Assembly (NCBI GenBank): GCA_023376005.1
Contig: CM042151.1
Coordinates: 77,027,512-77,091,511 of the forward strand
Direction: 5' to 3'
DNA: 64,000 nucleotides
Origin: Doryteuthis pealeii
Lineage: Eukaryota > Mollusca > Cephalopoda > Myopsida > Loliginidae
The notes under the pieces are model-generated. The model made no database searches, had not been told where the DNA came from, and worked only from the letters and a program-made list of their open reading frames with translations. A program made the position numbers and the translations under genes. The number at the start of each line of letters is the position of its first letter. Position 1 is the stretch's first letter. This document shows positions 52,790 to 63,788 of the stretch, piece after piece.

Positions 52790-54550
52790 AGAAAATGAGA
52801 ACTCTGTGAAAATGCTAACCCACAGACTTCACAAGAAAATGGTTTCTCTCTTTTTTTAATTTCTCTTTTTTGTTTCATTTTCTTATTAGTTTTTTAGAAG
52901 TCAAGGGGCCCCTGTCCTGGGGCTAACACTTGATTCCTTTATAAATAGTACTTATATCCTAATGATCTTTTTAGGATAGAGCATGTTCCTTTGATGGCTG
53001 CTATTTGTACTTCACAACAGCTTGGCTTCCCTGGTATTGTTTCTAGGTATTTTTTGTTTGCATGTGATCTTTTAAGTAGGTATTCCTAGAAAATGCTAAT
53101 CCACATATTTCACAAGAAAATGGTTTCTCACCAGTGTGGGTTCGCACATGTATTTTCAAACTGTTTTTCTGTGCAAATGCTGATCCACAGATTTCACAAG
53201 AAAATGGTTTCTCACCAGTGTGTTAGCATGTGTGATTTCAAACTGTATCACTGTGAAAATGCTGATCCTTCACAATAAAATGGCTTCTCTCCTGTGTGTT
53301 CGCATGTGACATTTTAAGTCGGAACTAGAAAAAGATGCAGATCCACAGACTTTGCAAAAAAATGGTTTCTCTACAGTGTGTGTTAAAATGTGTCTTTTTA
53401 AAATGGAACTAGAAGAAAATGCAGATCCACATGTTTCACAAGAAAATGGTTTCTCTCCTGTGTGTGTTCGCATGTGTGATTTCAAATGGGAACTCTGTGA
53501 AAATGCTGATCCACAGACTTCACAAGAAAATGGTTTCTCTCCAGTGTGGGTTCGCATGTGATCTTTTAAGTAGGTATTCCTAGAAAATGTTAATCCACAT
53601 ATTTCACAAGAAAATGGTTTCTCACCAGTGTGGGTTCGCACATGTATTTTCAAACTGTTTTTCTGTGCAAATGCTGATCCACAGATTTCACAAGAAAATG
53701 GCTTCTCTCCAGTGTGTGTTCGCATGTGTCTTTTTAAGTCGAAACTCCTAGAAAATGCAGATCCACAGACTTCACAAGAAAATGGTTTCTCACCAGTGTG
53801 TGTTCGCATGTGTTTTCCTAAACTGGAAGAGTCTGAAAATGCTGATCCGCAGACTTCACAAGAAAATGGTTTCTCTCCTGTGTGTGTTCGCATGTGGCAT
53901 TTCAAACTGGATCTATATAAAAATGATGATCCACAGACGTCACAAGAAAATGGTTTCTCTTCAGTGTGTGTTTGCATGTGTATTTTAACACAAAACTCCT
54001 AGAAAATGCAGATCCACAGACTTCACAAGAAAATGGTTTCTCTCCAGTGTGGGTTCGCTCATGTATTTTCAAACTGTTTTTCTGTGCAAATGCTGATCCA
54101 CAGATTTCACAAGAAAATGGTTTCTCTCCAGTGTGTGTTCGCATGTGTCTTTTTAAGTCAAAACTTCTAGAAAATGCAGATCCACAGACTTCACAAGAAA
54201 ATGGTTTCTCACCAGTGTGTGTTTGCATGTGTTTTCTTAGAGTGGAAGGGTCTAAAAATGCTGATCCACAGACTTCACAAGAAAATGGTTTCGCTCCAGT
54301 GTGTGTTTTCATGTGTCTATTTAAGTCAGAACTAGAAGAAAATGCAGATCTACAGACTTCACAAGAAAATATTTTCTTGCCAGTGTGTGTTCGCATGTGG
54401 TTTTTCAAACTGGACCTATATAAAAATGCTGATCCACAGACTTCACAAGAAAATGGTTTCGCTCCAGTATGTGTTTGCATGTGTGCATTCAAACTTCAGC
54501 TCTGGAAATCTGGGTCCACAAATTTTACAAGAAAATATTTCCACTTCTGA
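52790..54550 (-). pseudogene. C2H2 zinc-finger array with several frameshifts (locus E)
   Basis: Sense is minus. Finger 1 ([15 protein letters not shown]) has a two-base deletion relative to A, so the array has no intact start; the first in-frame ATG after it is 54480. Fingers 2-7 run to about 53985, where finger 7 (SRSFVLKY) loses its frame. Fingers 8-15 form a second frame (53977-53270). The next linker is frameshifted, and fingers 16-18 are degenerate (TGA in ACAGTGATACAG). The helix order LYRSS, then [18 protein letters not shown] and SRN(T)YLKDH is repeated, so a multi-finger block has been duplicated within the array. A 205 bp insertion cuts finger 18, and a last finger scrap lies at 52790-52850. 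Linkers include TGAKP and TGKKI. All zinc ligands are kept in the open fingers. Confidence 0.88.
52851..53055 (-). mobile_element. 11305-type small element inserted in locus E
   Basis: About 205 bp lie between CATGCAAAC (finger 18 codons) and GAGAGAAACC (linker codons). The sequence matches the locus B copy end to end (ATACCAGGGAAGCCAAGC, TAAAAAGATCATTAGGATA, AATCAAGTGTTAGCCCC) with an extended A/G-rich tail. It is in the sense orientation of the ZNF gene. Confidence 0.72.
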
Positions 54551-54932
54551 TGTCTGTGAAAATGTTGATCTGCACAGTGGTGAAAAGCTGTGTTTTACAA
54601 GAGCTTCTACACATTAGTAAGAATATTTTTTCCATTAGCAAGTGTTTGAATGTGTCTTATATTTCCAGACCATGTGATAACACTGGTCTACAAATTGGGG
54701 ACATTTATTATTGGAGAAAATTTAGGTTTCATTAGAGTCTCTTTTTGCACTTGTTCTTTGAAATATTGATAAAGAGAAAACACTCATGTAATAAATTTCA
54801 AGAAAAATAATTGACCTGTGAGTTCTCAATATATATTTCCACACACATCAGAAGAATATATTTGTTCTTTGTTATGTGTTTAAATATGTCTTTTTTACAT
54901 TTCAAAACTGTTCTTCCCAATGCAGTTGATAT
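54551..54932 (-). other. Untranslated start of the locus E terminal exon
   Basis: Matches 1475-1880 of locus A inverted, including the CACTGTGCAGATCAA region near 54580. Multiple short frames; no protein is supported. Confidence 0.6.
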
Positions 54933-54955
54933 CTGTGAATGAATAAAAATGAAAT
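54933..54955 (-). promoter_or_regulatory. Predicted 3' splice site of the locus E terminal exon
   Basis: On the minus strand TTTTTATTCATTCACAG precedes ATATCAACTGCATTGGG, so the exon would start at 54932. It corresponds in position and sequence to the acceptors of the other four ZNF loci. Confidence 0.65.
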
Positions 54956-55400
54956 TATTATTTAAAAAAAAAAAAAGCATGAAATTCAAGAATCTTTTGG
55001 AATTATCATGTTACAATCAGTTCATATTTTGATTATCTTAATAACAGGAAGACCAGTATAAAGAAAAAATGTTATTCAACAATTTCATAGAATTTAATAT
55101 AAATACAATATTTTCTTCTAATTTTGACAAAGATTTATCAGAATTAAAAGAACAATCCATTTATAAAAATATGAGAAAATTTTTTACCTCTAACATTTAG
55201 CAAACAAAACAAGTGTACTTGCTGCAAATATTTTATCATCTTAAACTTAACAAAACATCTGAAAAATTACTTTTTTCATGTAGAACAAAAATGGAATGTA
55301 GAAATAAATGATTGATTACATATTGATTTTAAATTGCTCACATTGAAATAATAATAATAATAATAATAATAATAAACTAACTAGCCGATTTTAATAAAAA
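54956..55400 (-). other. Upstream region of locus E
   Basis: Inverted match to 1080-1450 and 25200-25480. Contains (AAT)n at 55345-55375. No gene is seen. Confidence 0.6.
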
Positions 55401-55544
55401 TTTTGGTATATGAAGTAATAAAAGACAAACTTTTATTGTAAATAAATGCTTAATAAATTAAAAAGGCTAATAATTTTTTTCATTAGTTTTTGTTTCGAGC
55501 ATTGATCCCTCGTACAAAGATCTTTTTTTTTTTGATATAAATGA
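55401..55544. other. No feature seen
   Basis: Short AT-rich linker. Confidence 0.4.
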
Positions 55545-56410
55545 TTTTTACATTTTTGGAAAGATAATTTAATGACGGAACATATGTAAAAAAAACTAAA
55601 TTGCTATTAATTCGGTTTTGGTAATAGGGCATCTTTAACATTGAAACTTAAATTTCGTAAATAAGAAAAAATATGTATCTTTTTTTTTTTGTTGAAATTA
55701 TTAGGTTATTTTCTAAAGAATTTTATATTAAAAGTTCCAATTGTCTACTTGTTTTTTTCCAGGGATTTTTCAAAATCTATAAAATGTAAAATAAATACTT
55801 TTGTTTAGCTGATATCAAAATCGTATTTATTGATCAAAGAAAATATTGTATAAAAAATATCTAGCTAAAAATAATGACATAACATATTTCGGTTTTAATT
55901 TTTTTTTAATTGAAAATAATGTTTGAATTACAAATTGTCATCATTTTTATTAATGGGGAGCGCTAAGCAATATAAAAAAATCTTATTTTTTGCTTCAGCG
56001 ATGCGTGCTGGGATACATAAGTTAATAGGTTCAAATCTGTGACACTAGTATAATTATACTTTGTAGAACTCAAACAGTGTTTGAATAAATTTATCATTTT
56101 ATTTGTTTGAAAACATATACGTATGAGACTCCATATAAAAAAAATAGTGCACACGTCAAGATGTGATAATTTTGTCAACAAAGATTAAGAAATGGCGGTA
56201 TTTTACGGTAATTTACTTTTAAATGCAAAAATTTAGGTTTTATGTAAGAGAAATTTGTTTTTTCTTTTTTATAACACATAAACTTAAAATTGTTCTTTAT
56301 ATTAAACGTAAAATAAAACATTAAAAAGTTAATTTTCAATTTTTTATTGATGTTTTAAAATATTTTTTAACAATCCTTGTGCGTATTAAAAGAGCGTGTT
56401 TTGCACATAG
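55545..56410 (+). repeat. Dispersed repeat, direct copy of 32250-33140
   Basis: Shares AATTCGGTTTTGGTAATAGG to CGTATTAAAAGAGCGTGTTT with the first copy in the same orientation, with scattered differences and small indels. Non-coding. Confidence 0.7.
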
Positions 56411-56780
56411 CTATGTATATTAAACCTTTTAACACATTTTGAATATCTTATCTGACGTTGTTTTTAATTAAAAGATAAAAATACAAAATTCATTGCAAAA
56501 GATTGATTTTTACATGCATAAATATTTTCAATGGTTTGAAATAATGTTAACATTTAGGGATGTGCAGAGCTGGGTATCAGAGAGATATCGGCGTATGAGA
56601 ACTCTCCTGTTTTTTTTTTTACAATAGTTAAACAAAGATATGGAGACAGTGATATACTTCTAACTCGTATGTTTGAAATACGCAGATGTGAACTTCGGGT
56701 ATTTCAAAGTAGAAGATAAACATTGTTGAATAATGAATTTTAAAAGTATTGCATCAATTATGATGAAAAATAAAGATTAA
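56411..56780. repeat. Fold-back family half-site; otherwise nothing
   Basis: ATCTTATCTGACGTTGTTTTTAATT and GCAAAAGATTGATTTTTACATGC are inverted relative to 20820-20900. No gene is seen in the rest. Confidence 0.5.
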
Positions 56781-57690
56781 TTTTTAATTTAAGAAAGAGG
56801 TTTAATTTCAGTGTTCAATAATTTAAATGTTTTTCTTTTAATTAGATTAGGTATTAATTTCGAGTTTTTTTTTTAAGGAATGTAAAAAATAAATAAATAA
56901 ATAAAAAAACAATGTACTTTTTGAAATAAAGTCTTCCTTTAATGAATGAATTATAATAGCTTAAATAAATAAAAGAAAAATGTACTTTTAGAAATAAAGT
57001 CATCCTTTAATGAATGAATTATAACTTGTGAAATGCGTTTAATTCATTCACAAATCACACTGTATAGACCGTGGTCAGGAAGGGAGATAATTAGCTCTTA
57101 TAGGCTTCCATACTTTAAATTGACGATTTAAAAAAAATTGTTTTAATTCTTTTCAAATATGTGGCAAGGTTTTTAACTTAAATTTTTTAAAAGATAAAAT
57201 TCTGGGCTATCTTTGTTTAAAATTGCTAGATAGTCCAAAATAATCTTCCACATATACAGTTGACCTTGACATTTTTAAGGCAGTGTAAAACTCAGTTTAA
57301 CTTAGATAGAATATTTTTTTTGCATCAATTTAAAGAAAACTATATTTTTTAATACTACGAAAAAAAAAAAAAACTTGCTACATTATTTATTTTTTGAGTT
57401 TTAAGAAAATGAATTTTAAAATCACTTTTTTAGGTTATTGAATTTATATATATATATATATATTTATGTATTCTTCAGGATATGATCTTTCAAGAAATGT
57501 AAAAATTAGGGACCGGGATTTTTTCTTTTCTTCAAATGCTCAAATTCTGAATTGATAAAAAAAAGTATTTTTTTCAAGTTTCTTTCATAAAATAAACTAA
57601 TCCTTATAAAATTAAGTCGTGGGAAAATAATTTGGTGAAAATTTCATTAAAATTTGACAATTCCCTGATTTTTGGTAATTGTTTTAAAAT
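56780..57690 (-). repeat. Dispersed repeat, inverted copy of 23790-24720
   Basis: Contains the opposite-strand counterparts of that region in reverse order (CAGTGTTCAATAATTTAAA, AAAGTCATCCTTTAATGAATG, GGATATGATCTTTCAAGAAATG). A 60 bp piece with CATTCATTAAAGGA is locally duplicated (about 56920-56960 and 56980-57030). A TA run lies at 57444-57465. Confidence 0.68.
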
Positions 57691-57691
57691 T

Positions 57692-58452
57692 AAGAAATTT
57701 ATAGGGATTGGTCCCTATATTTTTACGGCATGTGGAATTGACCAAATTAAAATAATTAAGTTTTCTTAAATAACTAGTTTTACAATTGTATGTTATGAGT
57801 TTAGAATTAGGAAAACAAAAGAGAATCGAATGAATATTAGTTTAGAAATATTTTAGAAACAATAGAAACAATGGTTAAAATTCCATGGGAAAATATGTAC
57901 GCCATTGGAATGTACCAAAATCATTCGATATTGCATCATTACAAATCACCTGATATTTGATGAATACTTTAGCTTAATGATCACATAGACAATGACAAAA
58001 ATAAAATTATAAAAAGGCCCATAGAGCTGAAAGACAGACAGTGGGAGCTTACGCTCTTCCCGACTCAACAGAGTTAGAGCTGATGCTCCTAACTCGACAG
58101 TAGGAGCGAAAGTTCTCCCCCAACATCAACACAATGGGGAGAAGTCGCTGCCCAAAGACACAAAATGATATATCAGGTCTATATTTTTACGGCATGTGGA
58201 ATTCTGGTGACATAAATTATCGGATGAATTTAAACCATTGTTTCTATTGTTTCTAAAATATTTCTAAACTAATATTCATTCGATTCTCTTTTGTTTATCT
58301 AATTCTAAACTCATGACATACCATTGTAAAACTAGTTATTTAAGAAAACTTAATTATTTTAATTTGGTCAATTCCACATGTCGTAAAAATATAGGGTCCA
58401 ATCGAGGCCTATGAAATATCGGTGGCCTCGGGCCAATCCCTATAAATTAAAA
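57692..58452. mobile_element. Long-TIR MITE, complete copy
   Basis: TTTATAGGGATTGG at the left and CCAATCCCTATAAA at the right bound about 760 bp. Long terminal inverted repeats (about 180 bp) start CCCTATATTTTTACGGCATG and include AATTATTTTAATTTGGTCAA and TTCATTCGATTCTC. The interior (57890-58200) matches 61980-62270 inverted, with GTGGGAGCTTACGCTC and AACTTTCGCTCC motifs. The right end carries an extra GAGGCC...GGCCTC hairpin. AATT flanks both sides as a possible target duplication. No transposase ORF. Confidence 0.8.
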
Positions 58453-58489
58453 AAAATTACCTCCCTTTGCATTTCCTTGCACATGGCTA

Positions 58490-59510
58490 TAACATTTCTA
58501 TCAATTATATAATTAAATTCCAATGTGATACAAAGGTCTCAACAAAGAAAATAAATCTGTTTTAGTCTTTTAAAATTACAGTAAATAATCTTACAATTTA
58601 AAAAAAATCTTAAGGTTCATTTTGAATCTATTTGATGGAATTATTTTTCACGATAAAAAAAAAAGTTTTAAAAAGATTTTACGGAATCGGCTATTATTTC
58701 GATGGGTGACTTTGTTTGGCTAAACTTGCAAGTCTGTCGGAAAATTAAAACATATTACAGGGTGACCCAGAAAAAACAGAACGCAATTTATTAATTTTCC
58801 CATTAAACTAACCATAACCCTAACCCCCACTAGTTAAAATTAACAGTTTTATTACAAAATTTGTGTGTTCTGTTTTTCTGGGTCACCTTAATTTTTCGAC
58901 CGATTTGCAAGTTTTGCCTTTTTTTTTTATGTCATCCCACTGATTAACACGGATAGCAGCGAAAACAATCAATATATCAATTAAATGTTGAAATGAATTA
59001 GATTTTTATAATAATTGAATCAGTTTTCAAAAGATTCCAGATATTTTTATATCCATAAAGTATTGTCAAAATTTTTTTTGGGGGGAGGGGGTAAAATAAA
59101 GATAATACCATGAATGTTATACTTACTTTTTTCCTTTTTATTTTGCCTGATTTCTTTTCTTTGGGGCTATACAACGTTAAAAAAGATGGAGAAAAAATAT
59201 AATATTTTAAATAGAACTAATCTTTTCTGGTTAAATGAAAAAGTGTCGTTCTCTTGCAATAAATACAGAATGGTTATATTAAGAGCGATAAAACAAGGGA
59301 CATAACTCCAATCTTTTTTCTTATTTCGGAACACATTTATTTATTCACCCTTCTTAGACGAAAGATATCAAATACAATTCTATACAGTTGCTATATCCAC
59401 GAAAAATAGAATTTATAAAAATTTATGAAAAAATAAAAAGAGATTACTATATGAGCTAAATGAAATAGAATAAAAGAATAAACATTTTACAAACTTACAT
59501 AATTAAAAAA
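58490..59510 (-). repeat. Dispersed repeat family, copy 3 (see 19880)
   Basis: Opposite-strand counterpart of 19880-20790 and 33570-34480 in reverse order (AATTCCAATGTGATACAAAGG; TTAAGAGCGATAAAACAAGG). It is interrupted by the mariner-like MITE near 58760 and has a G-run at about 59080. Confidence 0.7.
58758..58896. mobile_element. Mariner-like MITE, complete copy
   Basis: ACAGGGTGACCCAGAAAA plus AACAGAAC at the left and GTTCTGTTTTTCTGGGTCACC at the right form terminal inverted repeats of about 26 bp. TA-containing flanks (ATATT/TTAAT) fit Tc1/mariner targeting. It has about 85 bp inside, with no ORF. The host sequence GAAAATTAAAACATA / TTTTTCGACCG continues either side. Confidence 0.75.
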
Positions 59511-60800
59511 ATAAAAATTAAAAAAATAAACGTGTTTTTTTAAAGAGAGTTCAGTTCACATTCATTTTATGAAATTAATGGGTATCACCAAAACGGTCAC
59601 GTGATCAGTTTAGGCCATCTTGAATAAAACGGAAATAAATATTTCCGAACTTTGTTTATCGAAAATCTCGTAAAAAAACAATTGAAGATCAACAGGGTTG
59701 TTACAAAGAAAAACAGTTAATTCAAAGATCAAATTATCCGATTGGGAAAAATTACATCATTATCTTAAAAAAGATACCCCCCCAAACAAATAGTCTGCTA
59801 CGTTTTTAAAAACGAATTAAAATTAATTAAATCTATTATTTAAGGTCAAATTTTTGTCTAAAACGATAAGTAATAACATAATGACCATCATTAAAAAATG
59901 AAAAATATCATTATGTTAGCAATTTATTTTTAATATATTCAAAACGATTTGTTTTGGTCGATTTTGTTCGCCGACGCCTTTTTAAGTTGTTTTATCAATG
60001 AATGATCTTTAAAATGCATTATTATTTTATTTCAAAACTTTCTCATTTTTTTCAGGTTGCTTAATTTTGATCCCCACCCTTATGTTGGGGGCGTAACATT
60101 TTTTCGAGTTGGCCTTATAGTTTTCTAATTACAGTATAAATAAAGAGATAAAAGACCGAACTTATGAATAGAAAAAAAATTACGGGGGCTTTTCTATGAG
60201 AAAATTAGTACCGAAAATCGAAAAATAAAATGTAAAAAAATAATAATTATTAGTTTTTTGGAGATTTTATGCTAAGAAAAACAAACAATAGTCACTGAGA
60301 AGCGTCTCGTCTCTTTGTATAAAAACAAAACAAATATATCAGTTTTGCTCTTCCATATATTCTAAGAATCACACATTACAATTCAACAATAAAAATTACA
60401 AATTCCTTTAAAAATATTAATATAGCGTGGATCAGATCAATTTTTGTTCACCTGAATTCTAAAATTCATATATTTAAATATCCGTGAAAAATTCGATATT
60501 TTCACGCAGAAAAAAAAAATTTATTCAATTTATCTTACTCAGAGAAAAATGTTTAAGCACACAAAGGATATAAAATCTCTTAAAAATTAATTTCTTAAAA
60601 ATTTTTTTTTTTTTGGACAATTTAATAGAATATAGTACATACCAATTAAAAAAGTTTATTTCCGATTTCATTGATTTTTCCTAAAAAAATTAATGCATTG
60701 TATGTTAGAAAAAAAGTAAAAAAGTTTTCTGACGGGTCATTTTTTTTTCCTCATAGAATAAAATAGGGGGTGGATAGACCTCATAAAAAAATATTTCGCC
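59511..60800 (-). repeat. Partial copies of the 21640 fold-back and the 12840 family; no gene
   Basis: 59590-59790 (GGCCATCTTGAATAAAACGG to GAAAAATTACATCA) matches one arm of 21640-22990, and 60285-60375 matches its centre (GAAGCGTCTCGTCTCTTTGT, GCTCTTCCATATATTCTAAG). 60000-60250 matches 13785-14030 (TTATGTTGGGGGCGTAAC). The rest is AT-rich. Confidence 0.6.
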
Positions 60801-61170
60801 AAATATATTTTAGGGAAAAACTATTTCAAATATATTTACATCCAAAGGTAAATAGATATAGAAGTTTTCGTGAAAATCAAACAATTAATTGATTTTTCAT
60901 AGAATTAAAAAAAAAAAAACCTCTTATCGTAACTTGTTTTTAGCTACGTTAAATTTCAGTTGATTTAACAGTGCAAAAATGAAAACATTATTTTTCAATC
61001 ATAATTTTCATTATTTCCATTAGCTGAAAAATGATCAGGAGTTTGTTTAATGTTTTTTCTTTTGAAATAGAAAAAAATTTTCCAGAAAATATTAATTTTT
61101 CTGCAAGTTTCATTGTGTTAAATATAGGCGAGGTAAATTTCACAGTGTACAATTGGTGGTACCTAGAAAT
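60800..61170 (+). repeat. Direct repeat of 49470-49845
   Basis: Shares GAAAATC(A/T)(A/G)AC(A/C)ATTAATTG, TTTCAGTTGATTTAA and a GGTGGTAC ending with the first copy. Unknown family; no coding evidence. Confidence 0.6.
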
Positions 61171-61269
61171 TAAATAATAAACAAGAAACTGAATGTTGCA
61201 ATTATTTATTAGGCAAAAGTTATCAAATAAATTTCTTGAACAGTCGCCTATAATCACATACATTAAAAA

Positions 61270-62710
61270 ATTGCACCTCTTAAGATGGGTAACAACTCCC
61301 TCCCAATGGAGCCACCTGTTGGCTGTGGGTAGTGACCCGTGATACTCAAGAAAGAAATCCTGGTGGATTAGTGGTCCATGACATGCAACACTTCCATTAG
61401 ACCATTAATTTGGCTAGATGGGCAGTCAGAGAGGCCCTATCCAATTAATTGGCTGGTCATGTCAAATTCTAGCACATATATTATTGACCCAACACCATTG
61501 CGCCTGTGGCAAGCCCCAACCTTTTTTCTCAGATATGTGCTAGAAGGAAGTGGCTGAGGGTCTTCATGTCCTGGGAATAAGGTTAAACTCTATCTGATGG
61601 TGAGGTTCCAGTTCTGGAAGTTGTAGGGACCGTTGTTATTTGGTGAGTGTGTGGTTAAAGATTGAAGATCCGAGTTATGGGTCCCCACAATTTAAATGTA
61701 TAAGACTATGGAAATGTAGTTTCCATAGAAAACAAAAGACAAAATTGATAAAGGAATCAAACTTTATATACATTAATTTACAATTGGTATATTCAATTGT
61801 TCTTTCAGTGGTGTTACAGACTGTATGTGTCTGTACGTAGTTGTGTGTGACAAGTGTGACATGTATTGTTTATATTTGTGTGATTGGTTGTGTCAACATT
61901 GTAGCAGTTTTGTCTGTGATTGAAACTTGTTTTTGTTGAGCGAGAGAAAGAAAATTGGAAACGAAAATACGAGACCAACCTGATATATCATTTTGTGTCT
62001 TCGGGCAGCAACTTCTCCCCATTGTGTCAATGTTGGGGGAGAACTTTCGCTCCTACTGTCGAGTTAGGTGCATTCGCCCCAACTCTGTCGAGTCGGGAAA
62101 AGTGTAAGCTCCCACTGTCTCTAGTTTTTCAGCTCTATGGGCCTTTTTATAATCTTATTTTTGTCATTGTCTACGTGATCATTAAGCTAAAATATTCATC
62201 AAATATCAGGTGATATGCAATATCGAATGATTTTGGTACATTCCAATGGCGTACATATTTTCCCATGGAATTTTAACCATTGTTTCTATTGTTTCTAAAA
62301 TATTTCTAAACTAATATTCATTCGATTCTCTTTTGTTTACCTAATTCAAAATTCATGACATACAATTGTAAAACTAGTTGTTTAAGATAATTTAATTATT
62401 TTAATTTGGTCAATTCCACATGCCGTAAAAATATAGGGGCCAATACCTATAAAGTTTAAGGAATGTGAGGCAGCTTTTCATCACTATTGGTTCACTCTGA
62501 CCTGGACTGGTAGTACCTGTTAGGGTTCTATCTATAGGTTAAATAGAAAAATGTGTATATAAAAATATTGTGTATCCATTAAGAATTAATTTATTTCACA
62601 ACTTTGTTGGCATTAAATGACCCAGCAAGGTTGATATGTGATAAAACAAACAAAACTAAATGCTTTTCAAGTAAAGATAAAAGAAAGATTTTAATTTTAT
62701 CAAGATATTT
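61270..62710 (-). repeat. Dispersed repeat X, copy interrupted by an 830 bp insertion
   Basis: 61270-61630 and 62475-62710 together are an inverted copy of 41715-42345. The break falls within the segment that reads CTCAGACCTCCAGAACTGG in the uninterrupted copy, which therefore serves as an empty site for the insertion at 61632-62462. Confidence 0.75.
61632..62462 (-). mobile_element. Longer relative of the 57692 MITE, nested in repeat X
   Basis: The right part (61965-62462) matches one TIR plus the interior of 57692-58452 inverted, ending CCAATACCTATA. The left part (61632-61960) is additional sequence ending GTAGGGACCG, which weakly resembles the TIR tip. Flanks AAGTT on the left and AAGTTT on the right could be a target duplication. 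Frames at 61640-61840 and 61920-62213 show no recognised domain. Confidence 0.65.
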
Positions 62711-62799
62711 ACCAATGATATATTTTCTATTATACATATCTCATGACATTGATATTAAATCTTATTCATAAACTGCAATATAAAAAAGTATTTTCTTTT
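62711..62799. other. No feature seen
   Basis: Short linker that resembles 52045-52100 (ATTGATATAAAATCTTATTCATGAACTGC), another sign that repeat X and its neighbours move together. Confidence 0.4.
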
Positions 62800-63470
62800 C
62801 TCCCAGCTTTCAATAAAATAGTAAATCAGAAAGGAACAAAATATTTACTCATCTTCATTGGAGAGAATAATCATGTATGGATCTTCCTGAAATAGTTGCT
62901 GATAGAAGGATAATTGTCTCTACTTGTGTGTAAAAACTTTTTATATTAAAGTAAGAAAATCCTATTGATAAATAGTCATACACAGACCTTCATTGGAAAT
63001 GAAATAATCATAGAACACTTCATAACTAACTGAAACAAAAATAATCGTTTTTTTTATAGTAAAACAGATGTCTTTAAACTTTCTATATCCAAGTTACCAA
63101 GAAAATCCCATTGAGAAATAATTAGTAATACATAGACCTTCCCTGGAAATGAAATAATCAAAGAACACTTTATAATCAACCATTACACTTTATAACCCAC
63201 TGAAACATATATAATCTTGTTATTGTATTGAATTTTGCAAGAGGGCACACAAGGTCTAATAGTATATATGGTACCAGCAATTTTAACCTCAACATAGCTT
63301 CCATCAACTCCTGTCAAAATCTTCTCAGCTTAAAAATACAACCTTAAAGACAAATGTAATAAATTCATTTTACCATTAATAACTTTATTCAATTATTTTC
63401 TTGTTAATAAGTTATTTCTTTTATCTTTAGTAATAAAGGTCGTTTTTTTATTGTTTTTGTTACATCTTAG
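62800..63470 (-). other. ZNF family 3' flank without its finger exon
   Basis: The opposite strand matches 3880-4540 after locus A (CTCCCAGCTTTCAATAAAATAG; GACCTTCATTGGAAATGAAATAATC; CTTCTCAGCTTAAAAATACAACC). Its orientation predicts finger coding sequence to the right, but at 63470 the match ends. No finger is present before the window edge. Confidence 0.75.
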
Positions 63471-63479
63471 TTACAAGTT

Positions 63480-63622
63480 GTTTTTTTTCTCTTTTCCACT
63501 AAAAGAAAGGTTCTGCTAGAAGAAAAATGAGAGCCAAAATAGGCACTTTCCAGCTTGGACCAATAGACAAAGTTGCTATCAAAAAGTTTAATAAAAAGCA
63601 GAAAATTTGGACAGAAAATATT
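63480..63622 (+). repeat. Copy of the 44860/45330 dispersed segment
   Basis: CTAAAAGAAAGGTTC through GAGCCAAAATAGGCAC to GCTTGGACCAATAGACAAAG matches 45340-45425 and 44850-44960. It is inserted between two pieces of the ZNF 3' flank. Confidence 0.65.
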
Positions 63623-63629
63623 TCATAAT

Positions 63630-63788
63630 AAACCTTTACACTTTACTAACTGAAACAAAAATAATCATTTTTTATAGTAAAACAGATGTCTTTAAATTTT
63701 CTATATCCAAGTTACTAAGAAAATCCTATTGAGAAATAATTAGTCATACACAGACCTTCCCTGGAAATGAAATAATTAAAGAACACTT
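63630..63788 (-). other. Second piece of the ZNF 3' flank
   Basis: ATAGTAAAACAGATGTC to GGAAATGAAATAATTAAAGAACACTT repeats 63055-63170 in the same orientation, echoing the two-copy motif after locus C (28420-28690). It breaks sharply at 63788 where LINE coding sequence begins. Confidence 0.7.

Noticed and set aside
61640..62213. 66- and 97-codon plus ORFs
   Set aside because: They sit in the MITE-related insertion, and the second overlaps a segment that is inverted non-coding interior in the 57692 copy.
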